Shown here: one piece after another, positions 1 through 6,374 of the stretch | Numbering within the stretch: the stretch's first letter is position 1 | Layout: each line of letters starts with the position of its first letter | Assembly: GCA_002753105.1 (NCBI GenBank) | Contig: PDZT01000016.1 | Coordinates: 1 to 32,910, forward strand | Length of the DNA stretch: 32,910 nucleotides | Source: Deltaproteobacteria bacterium YD0425bin50 | Lineage (GTDB): Bacteria > Desulfobacterota > Desulfobacteria > Desulfobacterales > YD0425bin50 | Direction of reading: 5' to 3' | The notes under the pieces: generated by a model | Seen by the model: only the letters and a program-made list of their open reading frames with translations | Told to the model about the DNA's origin: nothing | Databases searched by the model: none | Position numbers and translations under genes: made by a program

Positions 1-230
1 ATTTATGAGAATATAAAATCCTGATATTCTTTTTATGATTAATAATCAACCGGTAAATTCAAATTAAGTTAGAGACACAGGGGATTGCAGGTGATAGTAT
101 TCCATATGATTTTCCAATGCCGGGAAAAAAATTATCTAATCGAATTGCAGTATGTTTTTTAAAAAGGCCTCAGTGCCTGAGTACTTACAATTATTTTAAC
201 AGATTGGGCAAATTTACTGGAGATCAGCAA

Positions 231-476
231 ATGCTGGTATTGACACGAAAAATTGGCGAATGCATTAACATTGGTGATAATATTGTCATCAGTGTTATTG
301 AAATCAGTAAAGGAAAAGTGAGATTAGGCATTGAAGCTCCAGATCAGGTGGCGGTTCTGAGAAAAGAATTGTATCTACGAATTAAAGAAGAGAATATTAG
401 GTCATCTAAAGGGACCCCCTCTGATCTAATAATGGCTGCGCGTTTGCTCAGAGAAAAACATAGTGAGGTTGAATAG
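231..476 (+). CDS. csrA: Carbon storage/flagellin translation regulator CsrA
   Basis: CsrA is a small dimeric RNA-binding protein that represses translation by binding GGA motifs in mRNA leaders. The 81-aa product begins MLVLTRKIGE, the family signature, and keeps the RNA-contacting residues L4 and R44 (VLRKEL). The frame is open further upstream to an ATG at 117, but I chose the ATG at 231: the family start lies there and a GGAG sits 8 nt before it. After the core fold (about residue 55) comes a tail of roughly 25 residues, longer than in E. coli CsrA; FliW-antagonised CsrA proteins often have such tails. fliW starts 5 bp downstream, so the two are almost certainly co-transcribed. The likely main target is the nearby fliC leader (6249-6287). 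Nothing convincing was found in bases 1-230, including no clear promoter. Confidence 0.96.
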   Translation: MLVLTRKIGECINIGDNIVISVIEISKGKVRLGIEAPDQVAVLRKELYLRIKEENIRSSKGTPSDLIMAARLLREKHSEVE

Positions 477-481
477 AATTC

Positions 482-931
482 ATGGAGATTGAAACCACTC
501 AATTTGGTATTATTCACATTGAAGAAGAAAATATCATCACCATGCCGCAAGGTATGCCCGGATTTCCCGGATGTGATCGTTTTGTTATATTTGAACGTGA
601 AGAGACATGGCCATTTTATTGGTATCAATGCGTGGATGAGCCTGAATTGGCATTTGTAATAATCGATCCATTTTTATTTAAACCCGATTATTCAGTGAAT
701 ACGAAACTTGTTATGGAAGAGATGCTTTGGCAGGATGATGAAAAAGACAGTATAAAAATATATACGATTGTGAATGCTTCCAACAGCAGACCTAAGGATA
801 TTACTGTAAATCTTTTAGGTCCTATTGTGATTAATACGAAACGAAACCAAGCCATTCAGTGGGTAATTCATAACAAACCCTATTCCCATAAATATCCACT
901 TTTTTTTCCTAAAAAAACAAAAAATCAATAA
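482..931 (+). CDS. fliW: Flagellar assembly factor FliW (CsrA antagonist)
   Basis: FliW binds either flagellin or CsrA. When unsecreted flagellin accumulates, FliW is titrated away and CsrA shuts off flagellin translation. The 149-aa protein has the family's normal length and core: MPGFPGCDRF near residue 25, then a WPFYWYQ-like block, AFVIIDPFLF, and the NLLGPIVIN stretch in the C-terminal half. The ATG at 482 follows csrA by 5 bp, with its GAGG (465-468) inside the csrA 3' end, which suggests coupled translation. Its position opposite the flagellin genes matches FliW-CsrA loci of Firmicutes and Desulfobacterota. Confidence 0.95.
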   Translation: MEIETTQFGIIHIEEENIITMPQGMPGFPGCDRFVIFEREETWPFYWYQCVDEPELAFVIIDPFLFKPDYSVNTKLVMEEMLWQDDEKDSIKIYTIVNASNSRPKDITVNLLGPIVINTKRNQAIQWVIHNKPYSHKYPLFFPKKTKNQ

Positions 932-970
932 CTTACTGAATTTATAATATAAAAATAAAATTCAATAAGT
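931..970 (-). terminator. AT-rich hairpin, likely terminator of the minus-strand flagellar series
   Basis: A 13-bp inverted repeat with one mismatch (931-943 with 958-970) and a 14-nt loop lies between the convergent fliW and flaG genes. Read on the minus strand it is followed by two T-rich tracts (complement of 911-925), the layout of an intrinsic terminator. On the + strand the first T run comes only about 20 nt later, so termination of fliW there is less certain. The stem is mostly A-T, so strength is doubtful. Confidence 0.5.
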
Positions 971-1052
971 ATAAAAAATTACTCTTAATTTTTTTGACGC
1001 TTCTTGATAGAGAGGCGAATAGCGCGCTTTCTTTAATTAACCTCGCTTTTAG

Positions 1053-1523
1053 TTATACTTTTTCATCATAAATAAGACCGATCATTTCATCAATTTTCTT
1101 TTCTAAATCAAGAACTTTTTCAGGCGGAATTTCACGGATCAATTTGTTGTTGTCCCTGTTTAGCACCTTAACCATAGTTCTTCCCGTTCCATTATGTTTT
1201 GCAAACTGTAATCCTACATTATGGATACGACTTAATTCTTGTTCAAGTTGATCCAATTTTTCCTGAGAAATATTCGCATTTCTTTTAGCTTCGAGCTCTT
1301 GTTGCTGCTTATTTTGCTCCTCAACTTCTTTTTGTTGCTCTATACGCCTCATTTCGCTCGCTTTTTTGAGTTCTTCTTTTCTTCTTTCTCTTTCTATTTG
1401 AATGATATCTTCCTGATTAGATTGAGAATCAACTTGTTCATTTGTCGATTTAGTTCCAGACTTGAACGCTGTTGTATCCATCTCACTGGATCGTATAGTG
1501 GTATTACCAATTGAACCAAACAT
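1053..1523 (-). CDS. flaG: FlaG family protein with charged N-terminal extension
   Basis: FlaG proteins are small, poorly understood flagellar-filament-associated proteins that influence filament length. The last ~55 residues carry the family hallmark: GRTMVKVLNRD, then REIPPEKVL, ending in a GLIYDEKV tail. The start is the ATG at 1523, preceded by GAGGTG; a GTG at 1535 in the same frame overlaps that SD and is unlikely. Residues about 35-85 are almost entirely K, E, Q and R and should form a long helix or coiled coil, longer than the usual FlaG linker. It is the last gene of the flagellin-side series, 39 bp after the uncharacterised gene upstream and before a convergent hairpin. Confidence 0.85.
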   Translation of the reverse strand: MFGSIGNTTIRSSEMDTTAFKSGTKSTNEQVDSQSNQEDIIQIERERRKEELKKASEMRRIEQQKEVEEQNKQQQELEAKRNANISQEKLDQLEQELSRIHNVGLQFAKHNGTGRTMVKVLNRDNNKLIREIPPEKVLDLEKKIDEMIGLIYDEKV

Positions 1524-1562
1524 ATTACACCTCACAATACTTAGATTGTTTTCATATAAATG

Positions 1563-2162
1563 TTAGAAAGCAAATGAAGACTCTTGATTCGCTTGTTGTG
1601 TTTGTCCAGAATTTTTTGCCCAAGAATCAAGTTTCTCCATAATGGCATCATATGTTTTAGAAGAGATATCTGGCAGTGATCCACCTAAAGCCTCCTTGGC
1701 CATTTCAAAACCCTTAGTTATAGCTGCTTTAATATCTTCAAGTTTTGAAGTATCTCCTTCAGCTCCGGAAATAGCAAATTGAAAAATTCGTTCCGCAGTC
1801 TTATCAACACCCAATTCACCATCGGGCGCAATCAACGCATTTGCTTCCGCTTTTGCTTGATCATCAACATTGATGGACTTACCAGAAAGTGCATCCTGAA
1901 GTGTCATTCCTTGGCGCTTGATCAAGTCAACAACTAATCTGTTCAGTCCATTATCCTCATCGGAGTTTAGATTCATTAAATCGCTTGCTACCTTAAGATT
2001 GCGATCATACGTTACAGATGTATCCTGTTTCGTATTAAGTTCAACCTTATAATCATCCGCTTTTACTTTATCTGTTGAAGTTGAATTAGATTCCATTAAA
2101 GTGGATGTTTGTACCTGATAAACGCCCTGCATTGATTTTATTCCACTAACTTGCTCGATCAT
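1563..2162 (-). CDS. Uncharacterised flagellar-locus protein (possibly DUF5610-like)
   Basis: I do not recognise a characterised function. The 199-aa product is Gln/Ser/Thr-rich and variable over its first ~60 residues. Its C-terminal half looks folded and helical: TAERIFQFAISGA, then ITKGFEMAKEALGG, then SSKTYDAIMEKLDSWA. That pattern reminds me of hypothetical proteins, possibly DUF5610, found beside flagellin genes in Desulfobacterota; this is recollection, not a search. The ATG at 2162 is chosen because GGAGGT precedes it and it overlaps the FliT-like stop codon as ATGA, so translation is coupled. Placement between chaperones and flaG suggests a role in filament assembly or export. There is no signal peptide or membrane segment. 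Confidence 0.75.
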   Translation of the reverse strand: MIEQVSGIKSMQGVYQVQTSTLMESNSTSTDKVKADDYKVELNTKQDTSVTYDRNLKVASDLMNLNSDEDNGLNRLVVDLIKRQGMTLQDALSGKSINVDDQAKAEANALIAPDGELGVDKTAERIFQFAISGAEGDTSKLEDIKAAITKGFEMAKEALGGSLPDISSKTYDAIMEKLDSWAKNSGQTQQANQESSFAF

Positions 2163-2476
2163 AAATACCTCCATCTACCATAGGCTTTATCGATTTTGTC
2201 TCGGTTACCTATCGCGGTTAATTGGTTATCGGTTTTTTTTAGATATTCTCTTAGTTTACTTATGGTCATATTCACATGCTCATTTGCTTTTTGAACCAAT
2301 TCAACATGGCTCATATTCTCAGTAAAACCAACTGCATTTAACTCATTCACCAAACAGCTTTGCTCTTCAATCCACTGATCAATGTGTTCAAATTCATTGG
2401 ATTCAAGAGCTACAAGAATTCGATTGCTCTGTTCAATAATTTTAGAATACAACTCAAGATGAATATCAGACGGCAA
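2159..2476 (-). CDS. FliT-like flagellar export chaperone (TTG start)
   Basis: This 105-aa protein is highly helical with heptad-like patterning and ends KAYGRWRYL. It sits directly after fliS, where FliT, the FliD chaperone, is normally encoded. Sequence similarity to FliT is weak and the call rests on size, helical character and position. The start appears to be TTG at 2476: it overlaps the fliS 3' end by 11 nt, has AAAGGG about 8 nt upstream, and no in-frame ATG occurs until about residue 55. It overlaps the next gene by 4 nt (ATGA). FlgN or an unrelated helical chaperone are alternatives. Confidence 0.65.
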   Translation of the reverse strand: MPSDIHLELYSKIIEQSNRILVALESNEFEHIDQWIEEQSCLVNELNAVGFTENMSHVELVQKANEHVNMTISKLREYLKKTDNQLTAIGNRDKIDKAYGRWRYL

Positions 2477-2933
2477 AACAAATCCCTTTCCGATTATACC
2501 CAGTATTCAGACTTTGGTGAGATTGCACCTGCGGATTTGCATACACAGTACTTTTTTTGGTTGTTGTTTTAGCTGCGTGCTCAAATCCTTCTTTTAATTC
2601 TTTTAATAATTTTTCAACTTCATCTACTTTGGAAATATCATTTTTAACATTTGCTTCTGTTAAGCGCATGACCATATATCGATATAAATCTGATAAATTA
2701 TCAGCCATCTCTCCGCCAATTTTTTTATCTAACGCGCAATCCAATTCTGTAAATATCGCAATAATCTTTGAAATGTTTTCACCTCTAATATTGGGTTTAT
2801 TTTCTTTTATACCTCTACGGGCAAAATTCAAAAATTTTTGCGCGCCATTGAGCAACAACAAAAGTATCTCTTGTTTGTTGTGTGTTACTTGAGCAACGGC
2901 TTGATTATATGGATTATAATTTGTCATTGTCAT
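2466..2933 (-). CDS. fliS: Flagellar export chaperone FliS
   Basis: FliS binds the C-terminus of newly made flagellin in the cytoplasm, keeps it unfolded and escorts it to the export gate. The product shows the family N-terminus NPYNQAVAQV, followed by LLLLNGAQKFLNFARRGI and a C-terminal helix with LSDLYRYMVMRLTEAN. I chose the ATG at 2933 because GGGG lies 7 nt upstream; the in-frame ATG at 2957 lacks an SD and the one at 2927 is a close alternative. At 155 aa it is longer than typical (about 125-135) owing to a low-complexity tail after residue 125. It follows fliD and overlaps the FliT-like gene by 11 nt. Confidence 0.93.
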   Translation of the reverse strand: MTMTNYNPYNQAVAQVTHNKQEILLLLLNGAQKFLNFARRGIKENKPNIRGENISKIIAIFTELDCALDKKIGGEMADNLSDLYRYMVMRLTEANVKNDISKVDEVEKLLKELKEGFEHAAKTTTKKSTVYANPQVQSHQSLNTGYNRKGICFAV

Positions 2934-2976
2934 TGCATTTCCCCAAATATTTAACATTAAACATATTGCGTTATTA

Positions 2977-4461
2977 TCAATTTTTAGCGACTAGTGAACT
3001 TAAATTTGAAATCTGTTGATTCAAATAATCCCCTGTGGCCTGATATTGACCCAGAAGAAGTTCTAAGTTTTGAAATTGTTTGCTTAAACGCGACTGTGAA
3101 GTTTCAATCCGCTTTTCAATCTTAGAAACCTGACTATTAATCTCATCAATAGATTTGTAAATACCCTTTGCTTTTGTGGCGAGCAAGCCGTTCGATTTAT
3201 CAGCCATTGTGTTGAGGTTGTTGATCATACGTACAGCAAAACCTTCTTTACCTTGATCTGTACTGGTAAAAAACGTTTTAACCTTCTCAAATTTCGTATC
3301 TAACGCATTATTTAATTCAGTGGATTTAATTTCTAATTTGTTTTCTTTGTTTAACACAATACCCAAATCAGACAATCGACTAAACCCATCCGTTCCAAGA
3401 ATTTTGCTGGTAAGTGTATTTTTTAAAGAAGAACGGACAAGATTCGTTGTGTTGTCTCCAAAAAGTTCACCAATTTTTTCACCATCTTTTTCATATTTTT
3501 GATAAGTACTAAATTGTTCATGAACCTTATTATAGGCATTCACAAAATTTTCAATTTTTTTATATATGGGATTTGTATCTTGTCGAATGGTTAACGTGGT
3601 TTTTTTGTCAATTCCTGTTTCATCTGCTTTAAGATTTAAGGTAACTCCCGGAATAACATCAGTAATTTTATTGGAATTACGACGAATATTTTCTATACCA
3701 TCTACAGAAATAATCGCGTCCTTAGCTTCCTGAACCTGCTTCAGAGATTGGTCACTATCTGAACTCACCAGTCGAGACAGAGCCTTTTTTTTATCTTTAC
3801 TTTTATCTGTCTCATCCGTCTCTTTTTTATCTTTAACAGCAGACTCTACATCAATAGATTCAGATTTTGACTCAGACGAAGTAAAGTTAGAATCAACAAG
3901 ACTGACTTGAATACTAGAAGCCGCCCCAGTAGATTGAGCAGTTAATGAAAGGAAATAATTATCGCCATCAAAAACTACATTTGAACTAACACCTGCACTG
4001 GCTTCATTAATTTTTTTCGATAAATCACTCAGTGTATCTGTAGCTGAAACGCCAATTGATTTGGATTCTCCAGTTCCTATTTTGATTTGTAAAACACCTT
4101 CTCCAAGCGTTTCATCTTTTTTAAATGCTCCGCTATTGAGTTTTTGAGATTGAGCAAGCTGTTTTACAGTAATGCCATATGATCCGGGAACTGCACCGGA
4201 TGATACTGATGTGGATAGAATAGAATCATTTTGAGATGTTGTGGTAACCTGATCAAAATCTGATGCTGTATCCAATGCTTTCATTGCATCATACAAAGAG
4301 TTAATCGATCCCTGAATATTGCCATATGCAGACAACTTCACTTGAAAATCGGCTTCTCGCTGTTTAAGTTGCGTAACCGGCTTACGTTCTAGCTCGCCAA
4401 GCTGATTTAAAATACTATCAACATCGATGCCTGATATTAATCCATTTGATGTAATCTGCAT
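2977..4461 (-). CDS. fliD: Flagellar filament cap protein FliD (HAP2)
   Basis: FliD forms the cap at the filament tip under which exported flagellin folds. The 494-aa protein has the N-terminal FliD domain (SGIDVDSILNQL near residue 10 and the coiled stretch to about 75). The C-terminal FliD domain includes YKKIENFVNAYNKV (about 310) and the closing coiled coil (about 440-494, ending LSSLVAKN). The surface-exposed middle holds an unusual run rich in K, D, E and S (about 205-235), which may be a species-specific loop. The ATG at 4461 has AGGAGGT 6 nt upstream. It is separated from fliC by a strong hairpin and followed 43 bp later by fliS. Confidence 0.95.
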   Translation of the reverse strand: MQITSNGLISGIDVDSILNQLGELERKPVTQLKQREADFQVKLSAYGNIQGSINSLYDAMKALDTASDFDQVTTTSQNDSILSTSVSSGAVPGSYGITVKQLAQSQKLNSGAFKKDETLGEGVLQIKIGTGESKSIGVSATDTLSDLSKKINEASAGVSSNVVFDGDNYFLSLTAQSTGAASSIQVSLVDSNFTSSESKSESIDVESAVKDKKETDETDKSKDKKKALSRLVSSDSDQSLKQVQEAKDAIISVDGIENIRRNSNKITDVIPGVTLNLKADETGIDKKTTLTIRQDTNPIYKKIENFVNAYNKVHEQFSTYQKYEKDGEKIGELFGDNTTNLVRSSLKNTLTSKILGTDGFSRLSDLGIVLNKENKLEIKSTELNNALDTKFEKVKTFFTSTDQGKEGFAVRMINNLNTMADKSNGLLATKAKGIYKSIDEINSQVSKIEKRIETSQSRLSKQFQNLELLLGQYQATGDYLNQQISNLSSLVAKN

Positions 4462-4502
4462 AGTAACCTCCTATGACCATATAGGATGTATATCGCTTTT
4501 TT

Positions 4503-4561
4503 AGAGTGGAAACACCAGAAATAAGGTATATTATAACTTCTCTTCTGGTGTTTGTCACTCT
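4503..4561 (+). terminator. Strong hairpin between fliC and fliD; T-run on the + strand side
   Basis: An 11-bp perfect stem (4510-4520 with 4543-4553) is extended by a 6-bp stem (4503-4508 with 4556-4561) across a small bulge, with a 22-nt loop. It is followed on the + strand by seven T (4561-4567), a textbook intrinsic terminator for antisense transcription. For fliC and fliD, both on the minus strand, the tract after the hairpin is A-rich. There it is more likely a 3'-end stabilising or processing hairpin than a full terminator. Confidence 0.6.
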
Positions 4562-4576
4562 TTTTTTCATCCTTTT

Positions 4577-6244
4577 TTAGCCACCAAGTAAACTTAAAGC
4601 TGCTTGAGGTATCTGGTTGGACTGAGCCAACATAGCAGTACCCGCTTGTTGCATAATCTGCGTCTTGGTTAATGATGCGGTTTCTTCTGCGAAATCTACA
4701 TCGAGAATACGAGACCTTGATGCACTTAAATTTTCTGAAATGTTTGACAGGTTATTGATTGTTGATTCAAGCCTGTTTTGTACAGCACCCAAATTCGAAC
4801 GCATATCATCTACTTGTTTTAATGCACTATCTACCGATTGAATCAGGGTATTTGCGCCTTTAACACTTGAAACATCTGCATTTGAAATTGAACCTAGTGC
4901 CTGAACATTACTTTCATCCAGATTCGTGAAACCACTTTCAGCACCCACTAATGTCATGGAATCCTGCGCTGTAATGGTTACTTTACCTGTAACACGCAAT
5001 GCACCAATTGCTGCGGTAAAATCCGTTGTATCCGGTTGTCCATTTTCCACATGACCGCCACCTCCAAACAAGAGATTGGAAGTTCTGGCATCTTTTGTGG
5101 AAATCAGAATATCTCTTCCATCTTCAGCGGTAAGCAACAATTCACCGTCTTTGTTGATGGATGCTTTAACGCCTGTGATGTATGTCTTTGAATTGATTGC
5201 GCCTTGCAACGACCCGTCAGCGTCATTTTTTTCAAATCTCGTTGGACCAATTTTTACACCATTGATCTGTAAACCATCATCCTCAATCGTACCTGTACCC
5301 ACATTTTTGTATCCCTCCACACCCAACTGTGTACTTGCTACATCACCTGTGGATAAATCTGAACTTTTGAAAGTTGTTTGAGCAGAGGCATAAACGCCTT
5401 CCAATAAGGTATGACCTTCATTCGTTGAATCATCCATATTCAATTCCCGAATGTTATTAATCCGGGCAGCGATGTCTTTGGCAATACCCTTACCATAATC
5501 CATATCGGTTTTATCCGTTAAGGATGCATAGTCCGCAAAATGAAGACTGCCACCAAAATCTGCATGAGCGATATCTACTTTACCCATGTTTTCTATTGTA
5601 ATGGTTGCATCACCGGTGGTAATAGAAACTGCTGGTGTGCCTTGACCTTCCTGAATACCAATCGTACCTGTATCACCTGCGGCTGCCGTTAATGCAATCC
5701 GGTCACTTGTGGATTGAACAATTCCAGCCTGTTTACCAAGTTTATTGGTTCTTACACTTTCTAAGTTAACGCCAATCGTTTCATTTGCATTGGCTCCAAC
5801 CTGGAAAGCAAACCCTGCGAAACTTCCATTAAGAATGTTTTTGTTGTTAAATGTTGTAGTTTCTGCGATACGGTCAATTTCTGTTCTGAGCTGATCAACT
5901 TCCAATTGAATGGAACTTCGATCATCATCAGTAAGCATTTCACTAGCTGCCTGAACCGCAAGTTCACGCATCCGTTGTAAGTTCGTTGTAACTTCCTGCA
6001 GTGCGCCTTCTGCTGTTTGGGAAAGCGAAATACCATCATTTGCATTTCGTACTGCTTGATTATACCCACGAACCTGAGCTGACATTCTGTTTGAAATACC
6101 CGAACCTGCTGCATCATCTTTTGCAGAATTGATGCGAAGGCCAGAAGACAACCGTTGTAAAGAACGGTTTAACCCAGTGGATGTTTTGCCGAGATTTCTT
6201 TGCGCATTCAGAGATGCGATATTAGTGTTGACGACTAAGCCCAT
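4577..6244 (-). CDS. fliC: Flagellin (filament subunit) with large central domain
   Basis: This is the structural subunit of the flagellar filament, secreted by the flagellar type III system. The 555-aa protein starts MGLVVNTNIASLNAQRNL. It carries the conserved D0/D1 helices to about residue 140 (SSGLRINSAKDDAAG, the ISLSQTAEGAL stretch, MRELAVQAA). It closes with the C-terminal D1/D0 block from about 460 (AVQNRLESTI, ending NQIPQAALSLLGG). The central ~310 residues are variable, rich in Thr, Ser, Asp and Gly, and should form D2/D3 surface domains, plausible targets for O-glycosylation by the TPR transferase upstream. AGGAGG lies before the ATG. The upstream region carries a sigma-28 promoter and two CsrA-like sites. 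It is longer than minimal flagellins (about 275 aa). Confidence 0.97.
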   Translation of the reverse strand: MGLVVNTNIASLNAQRNLGKTSTGLNRSLQRLSSGLRINSAKDDAAGSGISNRMSAQVRGYNQAVRNANDGISLSQTAEGALQEVTTNLQRMRELAVQAASEMLTDDDRSSIQLEVDQLRTEIDRIAETTTFNNKNILNGSFAGFAFQVGANANETIGVNLESVRTNKLGKQAGIVQSTSDRIALTAAAGDTGTIGIQEGQGTPAVSITTGDATITIENMGKVDIAHADFGGSLHFADYASLTDKTDMDYGKGIAKDIAARINNIRELNMDDSTNEGHTLLEGVYASAQTTFKSSDLSTGDVASTQLGVEGYKNVGTGTIEDDGLQINGVKIGPTRFEKNDADGSLQGAINSKTYITGVKASINKDGELLLTAEDGRDILISTKDARTSNLLFGGGGHVENGQPDTTDFTAAIGALRVTGKVTITAQDSMTLVGAESGFTNLDESNVQALGSISNADVSSVKGANTLIQSVDSALKQVDDMRSNLGAVQNRLESTINNLSNISENLSASRSRILDVDFAEETASLTKTQIMQQAGTAMLAQSNQIPQAALSLLGG

Positions 6245-6248
6245 AGTA

Positions 6249-6258
6249 TCCTCCTTGA
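6249..6258 (-). promoter_or_regulatory. CsrA-like site overlapping the fliC Shine-Dalgarno
   Basis: On the minus strand this reads TCAAGGAGGA, matching the CsrA consensus ACANGGANGU at the central GGA and all but the two outermost defined positions. It contains the fliC SD, so bound CsrA would occlude ribosome entry. It corresponds in position to the SD-overlapping site of Bacillus subtilis hag. Any strong SD resembles GGAGG, so the call leans on the partner site at 6278-6287. Confidence 0.6.
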
Positions 6259-6274
6259 AAGAATAAAATTATTT

Positions 6275-6290
6275 ATGACATCCATGCCAT
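6275..6290 (-). promoter_or_regulatory. CsrA-like hairpin site in the fliC leader
   Basis: The minus strand reads GCATGGATGT (6278-6287), 9 of 10 with the CsrA SELEX consensus ACANGGANGU at defined and N positions. It is embedded in a 5-bp stem (ATGGC with GTCAT, one G-U pair) whose hexaloop ATGGAT exposes the GGA, which is the preferred CsrA presentation. The GGA lies 29 nt upstream of the GGA in the SD site, a distance compatible with one CsrA dimer bridging both. Confidence 0.65.
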
Positions 6291-6347
6291 TTACATTGTT
6301 AATATTTGTTTTTGTTAATTCAACCTTACGTTTCGCTTTTATTCAAC

Positions 6348-6374
6348 TTATCGGATGACTGCGCAATTACTTTA
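6348..6374 (-). promoter_or_regulatory. Sigma-28 (FliA) promoter of fliC
   Basis: The minus strand reads TAAAGTAA (6374-6367), 11 nt, then TCCGATAA (6355-6348), against the FliA consensus TAAAGTTT-N11-GCCGATAA. Spacing is exact and 13 of 16 element bases match. Transcription would start near 6341, giving a leader of about 97 nt that contains both CsrA-like sites. The -35 element includes the stop codon of the upstream glycosyltransferase gene. Confidence 0.85.

Noticed and set aside
150..180. Small hairpin CTCAG-TGC-CTGAG before csrA as a terminator
   Set aside because: Stem of only 5 bp; no gene on either strand that it would serve within the window.
117..230. Longer CsrA with 38 extra N-terminal residues from the ATG at 117
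   Set aside because: CsrA homologues start at MLVLTRK and a good SD lies before 231; the extension looks non-coding.
1239..1514. 91-aa + strand ORF rich in Leu/Phe
   Set aside because: It is the reverse complement of the Lys/Glu-rich FlaG segment; such runs give hydrophobic shadows.
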